Below, piece after piece: positions 56,451 to 64,000 of a DNA stretch of 64,000 bases (the stretch's first letter is position 1; every line of letters starts with the position of its first letter). The position numbers were made by a program, and so were the translations under genes. The stretch comes from Neisseria perflava (GTDB taxonomy: Bacteria; Pseudomonadota; Gammaproteobacteria; Burkholderiales; Neisseriaceae). The DNA lies in the NCBI RefSeq assembly GCF_002863305.2, contig NZ_CP136962.1:806001-870000 (forward strand). Direction: 5' to 3'. Under the pieces are notes generated by a model that was given only the letters and a program-made list of their open reading frames with translations, searched no databases and was not told the origin of the DNA.

Positions 56451-57086
56451 ATGATGTCAAAACAACTCACTTTTTATTTTATTCGCCATGGCCGTACCCA
56501 ATGGAACGAACAAGGGCTTTTGCAGGGATCCGGCAATTCACCACTGACCAAACAAGGGATTGCAGGAGCTCAGAAAACCGGGGCGGCGCTACAACAAGTA
56601 GAATTTACCGCTGCTTATTCCAGTATTTTACAACGCGCCATTGATACGGCTGGCCATATTATCGGTCAGCGTCCTATTCCTCTTTTTCAGCACTGTGGAC
56701 TAAATGAGCAATCTTTTGGAAGTTGGGAAGGTATGCAGATCGCTGATCTGCGGAAGCTAACCGAATTCAAACAATTAACCAATGACCCGGCAGCTTATAA
56801 AGCATTAAGCAATGGTGGCGAAACCTTTGAACAATTAGCAGTACGTGCAATGGCCACTATTTACGATATCATTAAGGTACATCAATCGGGAGCCAATATT
56901 TTAGTGGTATCGCATGGCCATACCTTGCGGCTTTTATTATCCTTACTAGGCGGAGCGACTTGGGAAAACCATCGTGATGAGGGTAAATCCGTGTCATTGT
57001 TGAATACTTCGATTAGTATTGTGAAATACGATAGTGAAAGCGGTTTTCATATTGAGCAACTTAACGATGTGGCTCATTTACAATGA
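56451..57086 (+). CDS. Histidine phosphatase (phosphoglycerate mutase-like)
   Basis: A 211-residue member of the histidine phosphatase superfamily: catalytic FIRHGRTQWNEQG (residues 8-20), SPLTKQGIAGA, AYSSILQRAIDTA, and the second His in VVSHGHTLRLLLSLL. Cytoplasmic. Substrate not predictable; cobalamin-type (CobC) or general phosphatases look alike. Its first 80 codons also overlap another open frame, a shadow. Convergent with mdaB, separated by a terminator. Confidence 0.85.
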   Translation: MMSKQLTFYFIRHGRTQWNEQGLLQGSGNSPLTKQGIAGAQKTGAALQQVEFTAAYSSILQRAIDTAGHIIGQRPIPLFQHCGLNEQSFGSWEGMQIADLRKLTEFKQLTNDPAAYKALSNGGETFEQLAVRAMATIYDIIKVHQSGANILVVSHGHTLRLLLSLLGGATWENHRDEGKSVSLLNTSISIVKYDSESGFHIEQLNDVAHLQ

Positions 57087-57107
57087 TCACAACTATTCAT
57101 CAATAAT

Positions 57108-57139
57108 AAAAAAGGTGGACATTTTTACCCACCTTTTTT
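57108..57139. terminator. Bidirectional hairpin terminator
   Basis: AAAAAAGGTGG and CCACCTTTTTT surround ACATTTTTAC, between the convergent phosphatase and mdaB genes. Serves both strands. Confidence 0.75.
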
Positions 57140-57143
57140 GCCA

Positions 57144-57722
57144 TTAACCAAATACTTTTTCCAAGTGTGCTTGGTAGTCTGCTAAGTATCGTGCTACTTG
57201 TGGATTTTTAATCACATCGTTACATAAGAATGTCGGCAGACGGGTCAAGCCGATGAATTCGTTGAGTTTGTGGAAGTGCATGTATAAAGCATCCACGCCT
57301 TTTCCTTCAAAGAAGTCTCCTTCACGAGTGAACGCTTCAATCGGGGCATTCCAAGTAAGCGAAAGCATGTGTTTTTTGCCTTGCAACAAGCCACCTGTGC
57401 CATAGCCTTCGCTTGGATTAACACGATGGCGACCATCACTGTGGTAAAGCTTGCCGTGTCCAGCGGTTAATACTTCGTCTATGTATTTTTTCACTGTCCA
57501 AGGTTCGTGCATCCACCAGCCTGGCATCTGCCAAATCACTGTATCCATCCATAAGAATTTTTCGATTTCTGCCTCAACATCATAGCCGGCATCAATCACG
57601 GTTTCTTTTACATCATGTCCAAGTGCGGTCAAAACTTCTTTCGCTTTTTTATGAAGCGTGTGGTTCAACTCGCCATGTGAATGTCCGAAATCTTTACCAC
57701 CGTCTAATAATAAAATATTCAT
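57144..57722 (-). CDS. mdaB: NAD(P)H quinone oxidoreductase, MdaB-like
   Basis: A 192-residue flavodoxin-fold protein of the MdaB family: ILLLDGGKDFGHSHGELNHTLH at the start, IWQMPGWWMHEPWTVKKYIDEVLT and LSLTWNAPIEAFTREGDFFEGKG. MdaB reduces quinones in two-electron steps, protecting from oxidative stress. A LysR gene, often its regulator, lies upstream but is broken here. Confidence 0.88.
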   Translation of the reverse strand: MNILLLDGGKDFGHSHGELNHTLHKKAKEVLTALGHDVKETVIDAGYDVEAEIEKFLWMDTVIWQMPGWWMHEPWTVKKYIDEVLTAGHGKLYHSDGRHRVNPSEGYGTGGLLQGKKHMLSLTWNAPIEAFTREGDFFEGKGVDALYMHFHKLNEFIGLTRLPTFLCNDVIKNPQVARYLADYQAHLEKVFG

Positions 57723-57861
57723 CTTCTGCTCCTACAACAAATAATTCTGAAAAATGAGGGCTTCAATTATGCCTTTTTACTGCATCTTTTAAAAGTGCAT
57801 TCGCTTATACGCTATTTACAGACCATAAAGGGAAATTTCTCGTACCTATCATTAGCATTCA

Positions 57862-58425
57862 TTATTCCTCTTCAATCAAACAAGCCTTTTCTATCAACTC
57901 TCTGATCCATTTATAAGCAGGATCTTTATGTGTCCGTTCGTGCCAAATCAGTGTTTTGGTAAAACCTTGAATTTTAAGAAGGGGTTCAAAGCGTTTGAGA
58001 TTGGGCAAGTTGCCAATCAAACGTTCAGGCAGGACTGCCAATAAATCGCTTTGTTCTAGTAATTCAGGCAAAACAATAAAGTTTTGTACCGATAGGTTGA
58101 CATTTCTTTGTAGCCCCATCGATTGCAGCGCTTGGTCGGTAACACCACTGAAGCTGCCGCCATGATAGGAAATTAAGGCTTGCTCTAACTGGCAAAATTG
58201 CTCAAGGGTAAGTTCTGTTTGTTGGGCTATTGGGTGATCGTGGCGAACGGCACAAATATAGCGTTCGTCATACAAATTTTTTGCGTGAATATCCTGTGCT
58301 TGGAAGTCTAGTGTAACCACCGCAAAGTCAATTTACTGCTGTTCAAGCTGATTTTGTACGATGCTTTCGTTAATCGCCAGCACCACCACTTTAATTTTCG
58401 GCGCTTGGATTTTAGAAAGCCTGCC
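57862..58425 (-). pseudogene. LysR-type regulator remnant
   Basis: The C-terminal ligand-binding part is open for 152 codons (57862-58320: LYDERYICAVRHDHPIAQQ, LPERLIGNLPNLKRFEP). In the same frame the sequence continues upstream through a TAA (58333-58335, in LEQQ-stop-IDFAVV) to KIQAPKIKVVVLAINESIVQ. The DNA-binding N-terminus is gone: homology breaks at about 58425, where a plus-strand gene fragment begins. It was probably the regulator of mdaB. Confidence 0.75.
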
Positions 58426-58564
58426 TAACAACCGCGAGCGTGTATTAACCGAAGAAAGCCAAATCGGCAAACTCGCCAAAGGCTTGGCAGAAACTGTGCC
58501 AAATCCAATGGTAAACGGCCATCAAGCATGGTTGGACGGTTTAACAAAAGCAGCGAAAAAATAA
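58426..58564 (+). pseudogene. C-terminal fragment of an unidentified gene
   Basis: Plus-strand codons LPNNRERVLTEESQIGKLAK and onward to WLDGLTKAAKK and TAA (58562-58564) look like a genuine protein end, but the N-terminus has been replaced by LysR sequence in antisense. It is followed by a hairpin built of the foreign uptake dialect AAGCAGCCTGCA. I do not recognise the family. Confidence 0.5.
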
Positions 58565-58604
58565 AGCAGCCTGCACTTTGAAAAACAAGGTGCAGGCTGC
58601 TTAG
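58563..58604 (+). terminator. Terminator made of a non-Neisseria uptake dialect
   Basis: AAGCAGCCTGCACTTT and its mirror AGGTGCAGGCTGCTT form a hairpin after the gene fragment. AAGCAGCCTGCA is the uptake sequence I know from Kingella-type species rather than Neisseria. One more copy lies at about 60612-60623. Confidence 0.65.
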
Positions 58605-58620
58605 GGTAATGTGTCGTTTA

Positions 58621-59472
58621 TCAATCCAGTTTCAGGATTTCTCCGTCTTCCGGAACGTTCACACGGCTTTCAATGCCTTGACCGCGTATAAATTTACGCA
58701 TATCGGCGCGGCTGACGGCGGTATGATTCACGGTATCCATGTGTACGGTGATGATTTTGGCTTTAGGCATGACTTGGCTGGCTTTTAATACATCAGCCGT
58801 CCCCATAATAATGCCGTCTGAAATGCCTGAAATCAGCGCGTAGCCCGTGTTCATAATCAGATAATCGGGTTTGTAGCGGTTCAATGCTTTGTTTACATCT
58901 GCCGTCCACACAGTATCACCCATAACATAAGCGGTTTTGTGTCCGCTGCTTTGGAATACCACACCCATTGCATCGCCTAAGATTTCGGCTAGCTGCGGGT
59001 TGGCATACATGGCTTCTGTACCATGTACGCCGCCGGTTTTGCTGATGGTTACGCCGTTGAAGACAGAGCTGCCGTTCAACACGCGTACATCAGTAAAGCC
59101 TTGGCTGCGGATTTTTGCCGCGTCGGCTTGGTGCTGCACATATATGGGCAGTTTCTTCGGAATGGAACGTGCGGCGGCTTCGTCCCAATGGTCTTCGTGA
59201 GTATGGGTAACGATAACTGCATCCACACCGTCCAAAATTTTATTCACGCTCATCGGCAGCCCGACCAGCGGCATTTTGGCTTGGCTGTTGAACGTGCCGG
59301 CAAAGCCGTTCATGGAGTGCTTGGGTGCGAAAAACGGGTCAATCAAAAACGTCTGCCCTGCGTATTCGACTTTGGCAGTAGCGTTACGGATATGTTGGTA
59401 TGAATCGTCTGCCCAAGCGGAAAAGGCTGTCGCGCCCAAAACAGTGGCAAGAATAAATTGCTTGAATTTCAT
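58621..59472 (-). CDS. Exported metallo-beta-lactamase-fold hydrolase
   Basis: A 283-residue protein with signal peptide (MKFKQFILATVLGATAFSAWA, about 21 residues), so periplasmic. MBL fold of the UlaG-like kind: LIDPFF, the metal motif VTHTHEDHWD, GGVHGTEAM, and VMGDTVWTADV, with late HMDTVNH. Substrate unknown. Ribosome site AAGGAGCAAC precedes the ATG. Divergent from the GlxA-type regulator 97 bases away, which may control it. Confidence 0.85.
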   Translation of the reverse strand: MKFKQFILATVLGATAFSAWADDSYQHIRNATAKVEYAGQTFLIDPFFAPKHSMNGFAGTFNSQAKMPLVGLPMSVNKILDGVDAVIVTHTHEDHWDEAAARSIPKKLPIYVQHQADAAKIRSQGFTDVRVLNGSSVFNGVTISKTGGVHGTEAMYANPQLAEILGDAMGVVFQSSGHKTAYVMGDTVWTADVNKALNRYKPDYLIMNTGYALISGISDGIIMGTADVLKASQVMPKAKIITVHMDTVNHTAVSRADMRKFIRGQGIESRVNVPEDGEILKLD

Positions 59473-59569
59473 GATGTTGCTCCTTAAAAAATCATGGAGC
59501 GTATTTTAAGCAGCAGGTGCATCGGCTAAAATAGGCAATATTGCCAATAAACGTAAGGATAGTGCCAAA

Positions 59570-60556
59570 ATGTCGTCTGAAAACGAGCGTAACGAGTTTC
59601 GCCAAAATCAAGCTGTCCCCAAAATCGTGCTATATGCTCAATCGGGCATGAACGATTTTGTCTTCAACATTCCCTTTTCTGTTTTTCAGACGACCTATCG
59701 GGACAATCCGCTCTTTGACCTGAAAATCTGTTCCGATGACAGCAAAGACGTCATCACGGCACTGGGCGCAAGCATTCCCGTACACGGCGGATTAGATTTG
59801 ACGGAAGAAGCCGACATCATCGTCATCGCAGGCTGGCGCAATATTGAAGAAGCCCCGACACCCGAGTTGAGCGCACATTTACAGAAAGCAGTACAACGTG
59901 GTGCACATATCACCGCCCTATGTTACGGCACTTACGCCCTTGCCTACACAGGACTTTTAGACGGCAGAACCGCCGCCACCCACTGGCTTGCCGAAGATGA
60001 CTTTGTCCGCCGTTTCCCTAAAATTCATCTAGATACCAACCGCCTATATGCGGAAGACGGCAACTTTTTAACATCGGCAGGTGCGGCTGGCGGGCTGGAT
60101 TGTTGCCTTTACCTCATCCGTAAAATCCACGGTGCAACCGTTGCCAACGACCTTGCCCGTACCTTGGTTGCGGCACCACACCGCGAAGGCGGGCAGGCAC
60201 AGTTTATCCACCGACCTGTCGAACGTCGTACAGCCAATGACAAAATCAATCACCTATTGGACGAACTGCGCCAAAACCTTGCCACCCCATACCGCTTGGA
60301 CGATTTGGCAAAAAAATTAGCCATTTCCCGCCGTACCTTTATCCGCCATTTTTCTCAAGCCACAGGCATGAATTTCGGTGAGTGGCTCACCACAGAGCGG
60401 CTATGGCAGGCGCAGGATTTGTTGGAAAATACGGATTTGCCGATAGACCGCATCGCTGAACAAAGTGGCTTCGGCAGCGCGGCAAACCTACGTTTGCAGT
60501 TCAAAGCCAAGTTTAAAATCAATCCGAATGCCTGGCGGAAAGTATTTGGCAGATAG
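59570..60556 (+). CDS. GlxA-type transcriptional regulator (DJ-1/PfpI plus AraC HTH)
   Basis: A 328-residue protein. Residues ~20-200 form a DJ-1/PfpI-like domain (ITALCYGTYALAYTGLLDGRTAATHW, with the elbow Cys, and TSAGAAGGLDCCLYLI). Residues ~225-325 form an AraC helix-turn-helix pair (LDDLAKKLAISRRTFIRHFSQATGMNFGEWL; IDRIAEQSGFGSAANLRLQFKAKFKINPNAWRKVF). Probable activator of the divergent MBL-fold gene. Small-molecule ligand unknown. Confidence 0.9.
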   Translation: MSSENERNEFRQNQAVPKIVLYAQSGMNDFVFNIPFSVFQTTYRDNPLFDLKICSDDSKDVITALGASIPVHGGLDLTEEADIIVIAGWRNIEEAPTPELSAHLQKAVQRGAHITALCYGTYALAYTGLLDGRTAATHWLAEDDFVRRFPKIHLDTNRLYAEDGNFLTSAGAAGGLDCCLYLIRKIHGATVANDLARTLVAAPHREGGQAQFIHRPVERRTANDKINHLLDELRQNLATPYRLDDLAKKLAISRRTFIRHFSQATGMNFGEWLTTERLWQAQDLLENTDLPIDRIAEQSGFGSAANLRLQFKAKFKINPNAWRKVFGR

Positions 60557-60596
60557 CTAAACACAATACCCCCTCCAAGCGCAGACTGCTTTTAAA

Positions 60597-60650
60597 GGCC
60601 ATCTGAAATCCCAAAAAGCAGCCTGCACTTTTCAGACGGCCTTTTTTCTT
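60597..60650 (+). terminator. Hairpin terminator containing two uptake dialects
   Basis: AAAGGCCATCTGAAA (decayed) and TTTTCAGACGGCCTTTTTT enclose a loop carrying AAAGCAGCCTGCA, a foreign dialect. It ends the regulator gene. Confidence 0.6.
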
Positions 60651-60773
60651 TTTCAAAGAGTAGAGAGATTTCAAAGAGTTTTTATAAATCGTCTTCAAAA
60701 TTCAAACGCTTGTTCTATCCTAATCATTAGAAGAAAATGTTAGCATTAGGGATACAATAGGAAGGATTTACAA

Positions 60774-61262
60774 ATGAAGAAAGATATTTTTTATTGTGAG
60801 CAGTGGTCTTATGGTTATAAGGAACTTCATAAGCCTTTTTCTGAGAAACAAGCTGAGGAAAAACATATTAAAGGGGAGTTATATACTGCCGTAATAGGTT
60901 CGGTGAAACAACCTGAATATGTAATTACTTTGCGAGAGGAAGTAGGTTTTTTTTCAGTAAATTTTTTCGATAAATTTGGAAGGGATTATTTAACCCATCA
61001 ATTTCAAAAATATTCTAATTCGCAATATTATTTTCTTTCTATGGCTGTATGGAGAGATTATATAACTTTGGAATCTCATGACTTAGCAGAAGGATATACT
61101 TATTTCTTCAATGAAAATACGGATGACTGCTATATCTTGAAAGAAGATTTTATTAATAATGAGCGATATGAAAAAACAGAATTATATCCTCAAAAAGATA
61201 AGGTAATTCTATTTCCAAAGTTTGGCGAATATGATTTGGTGCTAAATCCGGACATTATTTAA
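60774..61262 (+). CDS. Unknown 162-residue protein
   Basis: An AT-rich gene with ribosome site (GGAAGGATT) before ATG. The protein begins MKKDIFYCEQWSYGYKEL and is rich in aromatic residues, without export signal. The composition resembles the small immunity genes of the vgrG island more than its neighbours, so an orphan immunity role is possible; I recognise no family. Followed by an uptake-sequence terminator (61353-61384). Confidence 0.55.
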   Translation: MKKDIFYCEQWSYGYKELHKPFSEKQAEEKHIKGELYTAVIGSVKQPEYVITLREEVGFFSVNFFDKFGRDYLTHQFQKYSNSQYYFLSMAVWRDYITLESHDLAEGYTYFFNENTDDCYILKEDFINNERYEKTELYPQKDKVILFPKFGEYDLVLNPDII

Positions 61263-61551
61263 TTGAGTTTTAAGACCGTCTGATATATTCAAAGATGACA
61301 AGCTCAATCTCATCCTCGCCAATAGAGATAGCGGCTCTTATATGGATACAAGATGCCGTCTGAAAGTTGAGTTTCAGACGGCCTTTGTGTAATGTGAGCT
61401 TTCCTACCATTTTGCATTGCATCGATGAATCATACTTCCTCTACGATGTAAATTATGTAAACACTGTGTTGATGGTTTATCATAGCTAGCCTGCACCAAG
61501 TAATCATAAATACCGTAATATGTATAAAATCAAAAACCAATAAGAGAAAAA
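61263..61551. other. Noncoding gap with terminator
   Basis: Contains ATGCCGTCTGAA (61353-61364) facing TTCAGACGGCCT (61373-61384), the only pair in the window with the pathogen-type AT form. The remainder up to hsdM has no gene; AATAAGAGAAAAA precedes the hsdM ATG as a weak ribosome site. Confidence 0.6.
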
Positions 61552-64000
61552 ATGAATAAACAACAACTTGCAGCCAAAATTTGGCAATCTGCGAATAAAA
61601 TGCGTTCCAAAATTGAAGCGAACGAATACAAAGACTACATCTTAGGCTTTATTTTCTACAAATTTTTGTCCGACAAACTGGAGAAATTTGCCCTTGAACA
61701 AGGCTTAGAAAAATCAAATTTTGCCGATGAGCTTACCGAAGCTAACGGGGAGCTTGTCAACCATATCAAAAGAAACCTCGGTTATTTCATCAGCTACGAA
61801 CATCTATTCTCAACTTGGCTAGCCCAAGGCTCGGATTTCAATATTGCCAACGTCCGCACTGCAATGAGCGCTTTCAGCCGCAATATTGCAGAAAACTACA
61901 TCTCAGTTTTTGACGGTATTTTCAAAACCTTAGAATCCGGTTTGAGCAAATTGGGAGATACCGCCGCCAGCCAAACCAATGCGGTGAAAGACCTTTTTGT
62001 ACTGATTGCCGATATACCGATGGACGGCAAACAGGGCTATGACGTATTGGGCTTTATTTATGAATACCTGATTAGTATGTTTGCTGCCAACGCAGGCAAA
62101 AAAGCGGGCGAATTTTATACGCCGCACGAAGTATCTTTGCTGATGTCGGAGATCATTGCCGACCATCTCAAAGACCGTGAAGAAATCAGCATTTACGACC
62201 CGACCAGCGGCTCAGGTTCATTGCTGATCAACATCGGCCATAGCGTTGCCAAACATCTCAAAAGCGCCGACAGCATCAAATATTACGCACAAGAATTAAA
62301 AGAAAACACTTACAACCTCACGCGCATGAATCTGGTCATGCGCGGCATTTTGCCGAGCAATATTTTCACCCGCAACGCCGACACATTAGAAGACGACTGG
62401 CCGCTGGAAGGCGATCCGCTGTATCTGGATGCCGTAGTGTCCAATCCGCCCTATTCCCAGCCGTGGAATCCCAAAGACAAAGAAGGCGACATCCGCTACA
62501 AACGCTTTGGCGTCGCCCCGCAGGCAAAAGCCGATTTTGCCTTTCTATTGCACGACCTCTTCCACTTAAAGCCCGAAGGCATCATGACCATCGTTTTGCC
62601 GCATGGCGTGCTTTTTAGGGGTGGCGAAGAAGAGAAAATCCGCAAAAATCTGATTGAATACAATCATATCGATGCCATTATCGGGCTGCCTGCCAATATC
62701 TTTTTCGGCACGGGCATTCCCACCATCATCATCGTTTTACGCCAAGAGCGCGAACGTAACGACGTGTTGATGATTGACGCCTCCAAGCATTTCATCAAAG
62801 TGGGCAAAAACAACCATTTGCAGGCAAGCGACATCAAGCGCATTGTCGATTGCGTAACCCATCGCCAAGAATTGCCTAAATTCTCCCGCATTGTGCCGAA
62901 AGCCGAAATTGTAGCAAACGGCTACAACCTCAACATTCCGCGCTATGTCGATTCCGCCGAACCGACGGAGCAATGGGATATTTTCGCCACCATACACGGC
63001 GGCATTCCCAAAGCAGAGCTGGCACAATTCGCAGACTATTGGGCAGCCTTTGACGGTTTACAGACGGCCTTGTTTACCGATAACAGCACACCTTATGTGC
63101 AGCCGAAAACCGACAATCTCAAAGCCGCCATGCAAAGCCACGCCAGCGTGCTGAATTACCAAGCGCAATTTGCCCAAAACTTTGCCGATTTCCCCGCTCG
63201 CTTGGAAATCCTGCTGATTGAGCCGATGGAAACGCTCAATATCTCCCAAACCCAGCAGCAGCTTGCCGAACTCATCCGCCAAAAAGTGCAGGCAATGCCC
63301 CTATTGGATTTTTATACCGCCTATCAAAAACTCGATGACCTATGGCGCGTCGATGTGGCAGGCATTGCCGCCGATTTGGAGATGATTCAAACCGAGGGCA
63401 AACAGGCAATTAAGCAGGTTGATCCATTTATGGTGTTGAAAAAAGACAGCAAAACCAAAAAAGAAGCCGAAGTACAAGACGGCTGGGTGGGGCATATTCT
63501 GCCGTTTGAATTGGTGCAAGCCGTCAAACTGCCGCAGGAATTGGCAAACCTAAAAGCCAAAGAAAGCCGCTTGGCGGAAATCGCCGCCGAAATGCAAAGC
63601 ATTTTGGAAAACCTGAGCGAAGAAGAAAAAGCCTGCCCTGCCGTCAATGAAGAAGGCGACGGCTTTATCAATGCCGAAATTCCAAAAGCCTTGCAACAAG
63701 AATTGGAAGCCGACGGCATAACAATTGCCAAAAAAGCCGACTTGACCAAAGCCATCGACAAACACATTTTTGCCGAAGAAAGCCTGGGCGCAAAATTACA
63801 GACGGCCTATAAACTGCTTGCCGAAGAAAAAACACTTAAGGCAGAACTCAAAACCCAATCCGCCGAGCTTCACAGCAAAACCAAAGCCACTATTGAAGCC
63901 TTAGATGATGCCGAGGCCCTCGATTTGCTCCGTCAAAAATGGTTTGTTCCGCTCAATGCGGCGATGTGCAGGCTGCCTGAAAACATGCTGGCGCAATTCA
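61552..64000 (+). CDS. hsdM: Type I restriction-modification DNA methyltransferase subunit, partial
   Basis: Open from ATG 61552-61554 to the window end: at least 816 residues. An N-terminal HsdM helical domain (MNKQQLAAKIWQSANKMRSKIEANEYKDYILGFIFYKFLSD), AGEFYTPHEVSLLMSE, SAM-binding DPTSGSGSLL (from residue 216) and catalytic SNPPYSQPW (Asn298) define an N6-adenine methylase. After residue ~500 a long, coiled-coil-rich extension follows, as in the larger HsdM forms. hsdS and hsdR would be expected beyond the window. The enzyme marks self DNA and makes up the core of a host defence system. Confidence 0.92.
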   Translation, partial: MNKQQLAAKIWQSANKMRSKIEANEYKDYILGFIFYKFLSDKLEKFALEQGLEKSNFADELTEANGELVNHIKRNLGYFISYEHLFSTWLAQGSDFNIANVRTAMSAFSRNIAENYISVFDGIFKTLESGLSKLGDTAASQTNAVKDLFVLIADIPMDGKQGYDVLGFIYEYLISMFAANAGKKAGEFYTPHEVSLLMSEIIADHLKDREEISIYDPTSGSGSLLINIGHSVAKHLKSADSIKYYAQELKENTYNLTRMNLVMRGILPSNIFTRNADTLEDDWPLEGDPLYLDAVVSNPPYSQPWNPKDKEGDIRYKRFGVAPQAKADFAFLLHDLFHLKPEGIMTIVLPHGVLFRGGEEEKIRKNLIEYNHIDAIIGLPANIFFGTGIPTIIIVLRQERERNDVLMIDASKHFIKVGKNNHLQASDIKRIVDCVTHRQELPKFSRIVPKAEIVANGYNLNIPRYVDSAEPTEQWDIFATIHGGIPKAELAQFADYWAAFDGLQTALFTDNSTPYVQPKTDNLKAAMQSHASVLNYQAQFAQNFADFPARLEILLIEPMETLNISQTQQQLAELIRQKVQAMPLLDFYTAYQKLDDLWRVDVAGIAADLEMIQTEGKQAIKQVDPFMVLKKDSKTKKEAEVQDGWVGHILPFELVQAVKLPQELANLKAKESRLAEIAAEMQSILENLSEEEKACPAVNEEGDGFINAEIPKALQQELEADGITIAKKADLTKAIDKHIFAEESLGAKLQTAYKLLAEEKTLKAELKTQSAELHSKTKATIEALDDAEALDLLRQKWFVPLNAAMCRLPENMLAQF

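Overview
The window comes from a commensal Neisseria. The Neisseriaceae DNA uptake sequence is everywhere, mostly in the AGGCCGTCTGAA form with many AGGTCGTCTGAA variants, often as inverted pairs acting as terminators. ATGCCGTCTGAA, the meningococcal/gonococcal form, is rare. This dialect mix, a HutW-HutX heme locus and a multi-copy vgrG array suggest an oral commensal of the subflava/mucosa type; the species cannot be fixed from this alone.

Region 1 (1-31.4 kb) is a minus-strand type VI secretion (T6SS) payload island; no T6SS structural gene (tssB/C, clpV, hcp) is present. Reading along the minus strand (high to low coordinates), it starts with an intact vgrG (30934-28448) carrying a predicted His/Cys hydrolase effector and a periplasmic immunity protein. 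Next is a 5'-truncated vgrG fused to an Rhs/YD-repeat core (26785-22868). Its toxin tip is cut off by an amber codon and a frame break in an A9 tract, and is followed by a pentapeptide-repeat immunity gene and two displaced Rhs C-terminal cassettes with candidate immunity genes. A partial duplicate of a VRR-Nuc effector/DUF3396 immunity pair follows, then a cluster of small membrane-anchored orphan immunity genes and an M15 peptidase effector. A decapitated vgrG with its VRR-Nuc (TseV-like) effector and DUF3396 immunity comes next. The last module is a vgrG with a nonsense fifth codon, a DUF4123 adaptor, a Tox-REase-5 effector and an Imm52-like immunity gene, ending in the remnant of a second such pair at the window edge.

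Region 2 (31.4-43.1 kb) is iron/heme acquisition: an NAD(P)-binding protein, a HutW-HutX fusion with a Fur-box-like upstream region, a heme ABC transporter (ATPase, permease, periplasmic binder), a TonB-dependent heme/hemoglobin-type receptor, and a divergent 1089-residue TonB-dependent receptor.

Region 3 (43.3-48.0 kb) is NAD synthesis: nadC, a NadQ/NrtR-like Nudix-HTH regulator, nadA and nadB, with a strong palindrome between the regulator and nadA.

Region 4 (48.0-54.3 kb) holds another copy of the vgrG-associated intergenic repeat hit by an IS5-family element (IS1106-like), then a complete module: intact vgrG, NlpC/P60 effector, immunity protein, with start/stop overlaps.

Region 5 (54.4-64 kb) is accessory: a PEP-synthase-like lipoprotein, a histidine phosphatase, MdaB, a decayed LysR gene joined to another gene remnant, an exported metallo-beta-lactamase-fold protein, a GlxA-type AraC regulator, an unknown 162-residue protein, and the start of a type I restriction-modification hsdM gene.

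The most interesting system is the vgrG cassette array. A nearly constant VgrG core is joined, just after a fixed RVRAP(L/M)VV(N/S)G stretch, to variable tips, each matched to its own effector and immunity gene. Gene conversion between cores, decapitated silent copies, nonsense and A-tract switches, displaced Rhs tips and a shared upstream repeat suggest a transformation-driven system for exchanging antibacterial payloads.
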